DNA of 64,000 bases from Lithobates sylvaticus. Taxonomy: Eukaryota > Chordata > Amphibia > Anura > Ranidae. Below the pieces are notes generated by a model. The model ran no database searches. It saw nothing but the letters and a program-made list of their open reading frames with translations, and was not told the DNA's origin. Location: NCBI GenBank assembly GCA_028564925.1, contig CM053028.1:436981071-437045070 (forward strand), written 5' to 3'. Positions within the stretch are counted from its first letter, which is position 1. Each line of letters starts with the position of its first letter. Below are positions 59,200 through 64,000 of this stretch, piece after piece. The position numbers and the translations under genes were made by a program.

Positions 59200-62100
59200 A
59201 ATAGGGGGGAGGATTTTTGGTGCCAGGACTGAAGCTTGGCATCCCAAACAAGGGAAGCCAGTGCCTGTCAGCAAACCAAACTGGGGAAACGTCAGGTGTT
59301 TTCGTTGCCAAGAAATGGGACATGTTGCGACAAATTGTCCATTGACAGATGAACCAATGCAGTGTGATTTATCTATTAGAAGGCAGTCTATGTTTGCAGC
59401 GGTTTCATGCACTGCAACGCCAAATATGAGAAAACCAATGTGCCAAATGACTGTGAATGATAAGCCTATTACAGCCTTGCTGGACTCTGGAAGTCTAGTG
59501 ACTTTGGTTACAGCTGAAATGATTGAACCTGTGAATTATCATGCTAAAAATGTTGCTGTGATCTGTATACATGGGAATACCCGGGAGTATCCTGTAACCA
59601 CTGTTCAGTTTAAAACTGGTTTAGGTACGGTGACCCATCCGGTTGGACTTGTTCCCCACTTGGTGCATGAGGCCATCATTGGTAGGGACTTCCCTAAGTT
59701 TTGGGAACTGTGGGATCATCCCAACTTGGTCGCAGTACCTGACTCAGTCGCAGAGCCAGAATTCCTGGCCACTACTGACAAGGTGGGTTCAGGGGACTCT
59801 TCTCAGGGCTCCCCGGCTTTTCCTCTATCGGTTATGGCAGGAGAGCTGGAGGACCCTGAGGAGGTCCCCACTACCAGTAGAGCCGGACAGCCGTCTGCTG
59901 ACCCCGAGCCTATGTTGGAGTTTGATGACCTTAATGTGCATAAGGAAAATGTTGGTACTGAGCAGAGAAAAGACCATACCCTTTCCAGGGCCTGGGAACA
60001 TGTAATAGTGATTAATGATGTACCTGTCGAACCCGGGGGTTATTTCAGCAGCAATGAGGATTTACTGCATCGTGTATGTAAAATTAATGATGAAGTGGTT
60101 GAGCAGTTGGTGGTCCCTAAGCCATACAGACGGCTGGTGTTAGAACTTGCCCATGGGCACTTGCTAGGAGGCCATTTAGGGGTTGAAAAAACTACTGAAA
60201 GGGTGTTGCGCAGGTTTTACTGGCCCGGGATACAGAAAGATGTTAAGAATTACTGTCAATCCTGTCCTGTGTGTCCGATGTCAGCCCCACTATCCCACTT
60301 CCGAAGTCCTTTAGTGCCCTTGCCTGTCATTGAAGTGCCCTTTGAGAGGATTGCCATGGACCTTGTGGGCCCACTTCCCAAGTCTGCCCGGGGTCATCAG
60401 CATATTCTCGTAATTATGGATTATGCTACCCGTTACCCTGAAGCAGTTCCCCTACGTGCCGCGTCTGCTAAAAACATTGCCAAAGAACTGTTTATGGTGT
60501 TCAGTCGGGGTGGTATCCCGAAAGAAATCCTTACAGACCAGGGCACCCCGTTTATGTCGCGAATAACTAGGGAGCTCTGTAAGTTATTTAAAGTGACGCA
60601 GCTGCGAACCTCAGTGTATCATCCTCAAACGGATGGCTTAGTGGAACGCTTCAATAAGACGTTAAAGAGCATGTTTAAAAAGGTTGTGGACAAGGATGGG
60701 AAAAACTGGGACTTCCTGATACCATACTTGATGTTTTCCATCAGGGAGGTTCCCCAGTCCTCTACGGGGTACTCCCCATTTGAGTTGCTTTATGGGAAAC
60801 ACCCTTGGGGACTCTTAGACATAGCCAAAGAAACTTGGGAGGGAGAACAGACACCCCATAAAAGTGTCATTGAGCATATTGCCCAAATGCAGGAGAGGAT
60901 TGCAGCAGTCATGCCAGTGGTAAAAGAACACTTACTGCAGGCCCAGGCAGCCCAACAGAGAATATACAACAGGGGGGCCCAACTCTGTGTTTTCTCACCT
61001 GGTGACAGGGTCCTGGTGTTAGTTCCCACTGTTGAGAGCAAGTTCCTGGCTAAGTGGCAGGGTCCCTTTGAAGTAATTGAGAGAGTTGGGGAGGTCAACT
61101 ACAAGGTTTATCAACCAGGAAAAGCCCGAACAGGTTTACCATATAAACCTGTTAAAACCCTGGAAAGATAGAATGGCGTTAACTGCGAGGCGTCTCCCAG
61201 TAACGCCTACGGGTACTGAGTCCCCTCTCATCCCTGAGGTCACGATTCCAGACACCCTCTCATATTCCCAAAAACAGGACACTAGAGAATTCCTGATAAG
61301 GAATAGAGAGAAGTTTTCAGAGTTACCTGGGACGACTTCAGCAGTTCAGCATGATATTGTTACTGAACCTGGGGTACGTGTCAAGCTCAAACCTTACCGA
61401 ATTCCTGAAGCGAGGAGAAAGGACATCAGCAAGGAAGTTAAAAAAATGTTGGAGCTAGATGTCATTGAGGAATCCAATAGTGACTGGTCTAGCCCCATCG
61501 TGCTAGTCCCAAAACCGGATGGCACGTGGAGGTTCTGTAACGACTTCAGGAAGCTTAATGCGGTGACAAAGTTTGACACACACCCAATGCCCAGAGTAGA
61601 CGAACTTATAGACCGACTTGGCAAGGCTCGCTATCTTACCACTTTGGACTTGACAAAAGGGTATTGGCAAATACCCCTAACTGGTAGCGCCAAAGAGAAG
61701 ACTGCGTTCGTGACCCCAGACGGTTCCTTTCAATATAAAAAAATGCCTTTTGGGTTGCAAAATGCCCCCGCAACATTTCAGAGGGCCATGGACAGGACCC
61801 TAAAACCCCACCGACGATATGCAGCAGCCTATCTAGATGACATAGTGGTACATAGTACTGATTGGGAGTCTCACTTGCAGTTGTTCTTGATTCCCTCTTC
61901 AAAGAAGGTTTTACGGCAAATCTAAAAAAATGTGCCATTGGTCTAGAGGAAGCCAAGTATTTGGGCTACAGTATTGGCCGTGGTGTCATAAAACCACAAG
62001 TGAGTAAAATAGCAGCCATCCAGGAATGGCCACGCCCTGCAAACAAAAAGCAGGTCAGGGCCTTTCTTGGTATTGCGGGGTATTATAGAAGATTTATCCC

Positions 62101-62650
62101 AAATTTTGCAACTATAGCTGCCCCTCTGACAGACCTTACGAAAGGGAAAGACTCTGTAATGGCGAAATGGTCCCCAGTAGCAGAGGAGTCTTTCCAGGTC
62201 CTGAAGAAGGCTCTGTGTGCACAGCCAGTACTGTACTCTCCCAATTTCTCCAGAGAGTTTTTGGTTCAGACGGATGCGTCTGATGTTGGTATCTGGGCGG
62301 TACTGTCACAGGTATACAATGGGGAAGAACACCCTGTCGTATACCTAAGCAGAAAGCTCAATGACCATGAGAAAAAGTATGCAGTCATTGAAAAAAAATG
62401 TTTAGCCATAAAATGGGCCCTGGACACGCTCAGGTACTATTTGTTAGGGCGCCAGTTTGACTTGATAACTGACCATGCTCCCCTGAAATGGATGGCCCAA
62501 AAGAAGGAGACTAATAGACGGGTGAACCGGTGGTTTTTGGCTCTACAGGATTACTCCTTCACCGTAAAACACAGGCCAGGTGTGGAGATGGGGAATGTAG
62601 ATGCCCTGTCCCGTGTTCACTCCTGTTGGGCCACAGGTGTTCCAACCCTG
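59200..62650 (+). pseudogene. pol region of the Gmr1-type element (fossil part)
   Basis: Parts in order: CCHC knuckle CFRCQEMGHVATNC near 59294; aspartic protease with LLDSGS near 59475; integrase zinc finger about 60150-60290 and core about 60340-60760 (MDLVGPLP, TDQGTPF, ERFNKTLK); an integrase tail to about 61160; reverse transcriptase about 61440-61860 (TLDLTKGYWQIPL, MPFGLQNAPATFQR, YLDD); RNase H about 62260-62620 (QTDASDVG, DALSR). Integrase before reverse transcriptase is the defining oddity. Confidence 0.9.
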
Positions 62651-62674
62651 GGGTTGAAACAAGGGGGGAGGATA

Positions 62675-63164
62675 TGTAGCAGAGCGTCCCAGAGAGAGCC
62701 AGGAGAAGTCCTGTTCGGGGTTTATACATCTCCCAGGCTCCTCTCATATACATTCAGAGGTCTCTGAGACATGATCCAGTTCGGATCTTAGTCCTCCTTT
62801 CCAGGCTAATTTAAGCTCACCTGAGCAAACAGCCTTTGCTCTCTGCCTGGGACACACAAACAGGGATGGTTTGTGAGGAGCCAAAAGGTTGGTAAAACCC
62901 TTTAAAAACTCTTTACAGAAGCTGACAAGCGGTAGGCTTGCTCAGCCTGATAGTTAGAGACGGTGTATGTTATAGTTAGAGCCGAGACACGGCTAGGACT
63001 TTTGTTTGTTTATTTCTGTTTTGATGTGTTTTCTGGAAGACTGTGCAGCACCTGTGTATGGACTTGTATTTAAATCAAATAAACCCAGCACTGTTTTCAC
63101 TACCTCAAGTGGATTTGGTATCTGTGCCTTACCTTTGTACCTGCTACCTGTCCCCCAGGTTACA
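62675..63164 (+). repeat. Right LTR of the Gmr1-type element
   Basis: It matches the left LTR at about 99% outside one short length difference and has the same termini. Length is 490 bp. Confidence 0.93.
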
Positions 63165-63180
63165 ATATATATATATATAT

Positions 63181-63726
63181 AGCGTATTCAAAGCTTCAGT
63201 GTAGCCATATAGAGAGGAAGAGGAAAGGATACTCTCATGGTGCACTAATTCGAGTCATTGATTTAAAAAAAAGGTTGTATTGTATATTTATTTAAAAACA
63301 CAAGGTACGGCATATATTGTATAGGAATTTCCGGTTAGCGTTCCACCTGCGATCCAGCTGACCATAAATTATGTATCTCAAACACCATACAATACCGTTT
63401 TGTCAGCCCATGTCTAACGTCTTCAGGGGTTACATGCTTGGATACATCTGACTGCTTTTATATAGTTCATAACCAGCCAGGGCCAATCCAATTGAATCCA
63501 CAGCCATCCTTAATTATTATGCAGCCATATTCTTGCATATTGTTTTTTAGCTACTCATCTATCATAAATTATTTCTACGTATATATTTATTGCAATCTAA
63601 CATATATAAAATATAAAATCAAGTTCAAAAAACTAAAATCTTTACTCATAACATTAATTGGTACTGGCCTCTAGTGGCCATTTTATATATTACAGCCAAA
63701 TGATTAAACTAAGGGAGACCTCAAGT
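63181..63726. other. Spacer of the inverted-repeat element, no gene
   Basis: AT-rich sequence between the right LTR and the right inverted arm. A CAGGGGTTACATGCTTG block occurs but no coding frame is supported. Confidence 0.5.
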
Positions 63727-63995
63727 CTGGTGAGTGCATGGTGTGTCTGCATGCGGGTGGAGAGGAACCTTTCCTATACTCACTGAGGATGATTTTCACA
63801 CGTGGGATCTAATATATGGACTTCTCAATTTTTATGTATTATTATAATTTAAATTAAGATGTATTTGTTTATTCACTATGGTGACTTATGATATGTAATT
63901 TTATGATGTAAGAGCGTGGTTCCTCTGTTTCTTTTTAACGTTACTACACACAGCTCTTTATTGTAGTTTATTTGTTTTTTGGTTATTGATGTGCA
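63727..63995. repeat. Right arm of the large inverted repeat
   Basis: Inverse of 55491-55771. It runs to the window edge, so its outer end and any target duplication may lie outside. Confidence 0.88.
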
Positions 63996-64000
63996 CGGAT

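Larger units (their letters stand above)
57543..63164 (+). mobile_element. Gmr1-type Ty3/Gypsy LTR element (fossil)
   Basis: The element has two LTRs (57543-58053 and 62675-63164), a candidate primer site TGGTGGAGAATGCG just after the left LTR, gag, pol, and a purine tract AAGGGGGGAGG before the right LTR. The pol order is protease, integrase, reverse transcriptase, RNase H, with integrase ahead of reverse transcriptase. This Copia-like order in a Gypsy-type pol is known from Gmr1 elements of fishes and other deuterostomes. It is broken, with about four breaks. The LTRs differ by about four substitutions and one short length difference, so the insertion is young. ATAT at both sides fits a 4-5 bp duplication but cannot be told from the TA tract. 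Confidence 0.93.

Overview
The window looks like non-coding, repeat-dense nuclear DNA of a vertebrate, most likely an amphibian and probably a frog. The reasons are a recognisable claudin first exon with a normal splice donor, a chromodomain-bearing Ty3/Gypsy element, a Gypsy element of the Gmr1 type, vertebrate-style Tc1 and hAT transposons, and many short non-autonomous elements at TTAA sites that resemble repeats I know from true frogs. The species assignment is inference. Only one host gene piece can be supported.

Layout. 1-664 is a 43-44 bp minisatellite. At 3047-14973 a short inverted-repeat element carries, one base from its right tip, an 11.6 kb hAT transposon (3406-14964) with a perfect 8 bp target duplication. 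The hAT element holds a hairpin cluster, about 86 copies of a 64 bp repeat (4001-9516), a BED-finger transposase in three frame pieces (9552-12840) and a degenerate 140-150 bp repeat. 15342-17374 is a composite non-autonomous element. 19032-19251 (minus) is a claudin-10-like first exon. 22387-23252 is a long inverted repeat. 24235-24968 is a LINE remnant split by a TTAA-site insertion. 26390-31050 is a chromovirus fossil. 33.8-37.6 kb holds tRNA-like SINE pieces, 37874-38203 a near-perfect palindrome, and 38800-39935 a 31 bp minisatellite. 40238-43281 is a rearranged Tc1 copy with two back-to-back TTAA insertions. 49893-55025 is a mariner-type element, a Gypsy fossil on the minus strand, and a second copy of the flank that looks like an unoccupied insertion site. 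55491-63995 is a pair of inverted arms enclosing a nearly intact Tc1 element (55886-57513) and a young Gmr1-type Gypsy fossil (57543-63164).

The genes do not form a pathway. The only host gene is the claudin exon, which would join downstream exons beyond this window's left side on the minus strand or in the long intron. The rest is layered transposition, and the nesting gives a relative order of events. The most unusual item is the hAT transposon whose presumed leader has become a 5.5 kb tandem array in which each unit carries a splice-acceptor-like pyrimidine tract and CAG.
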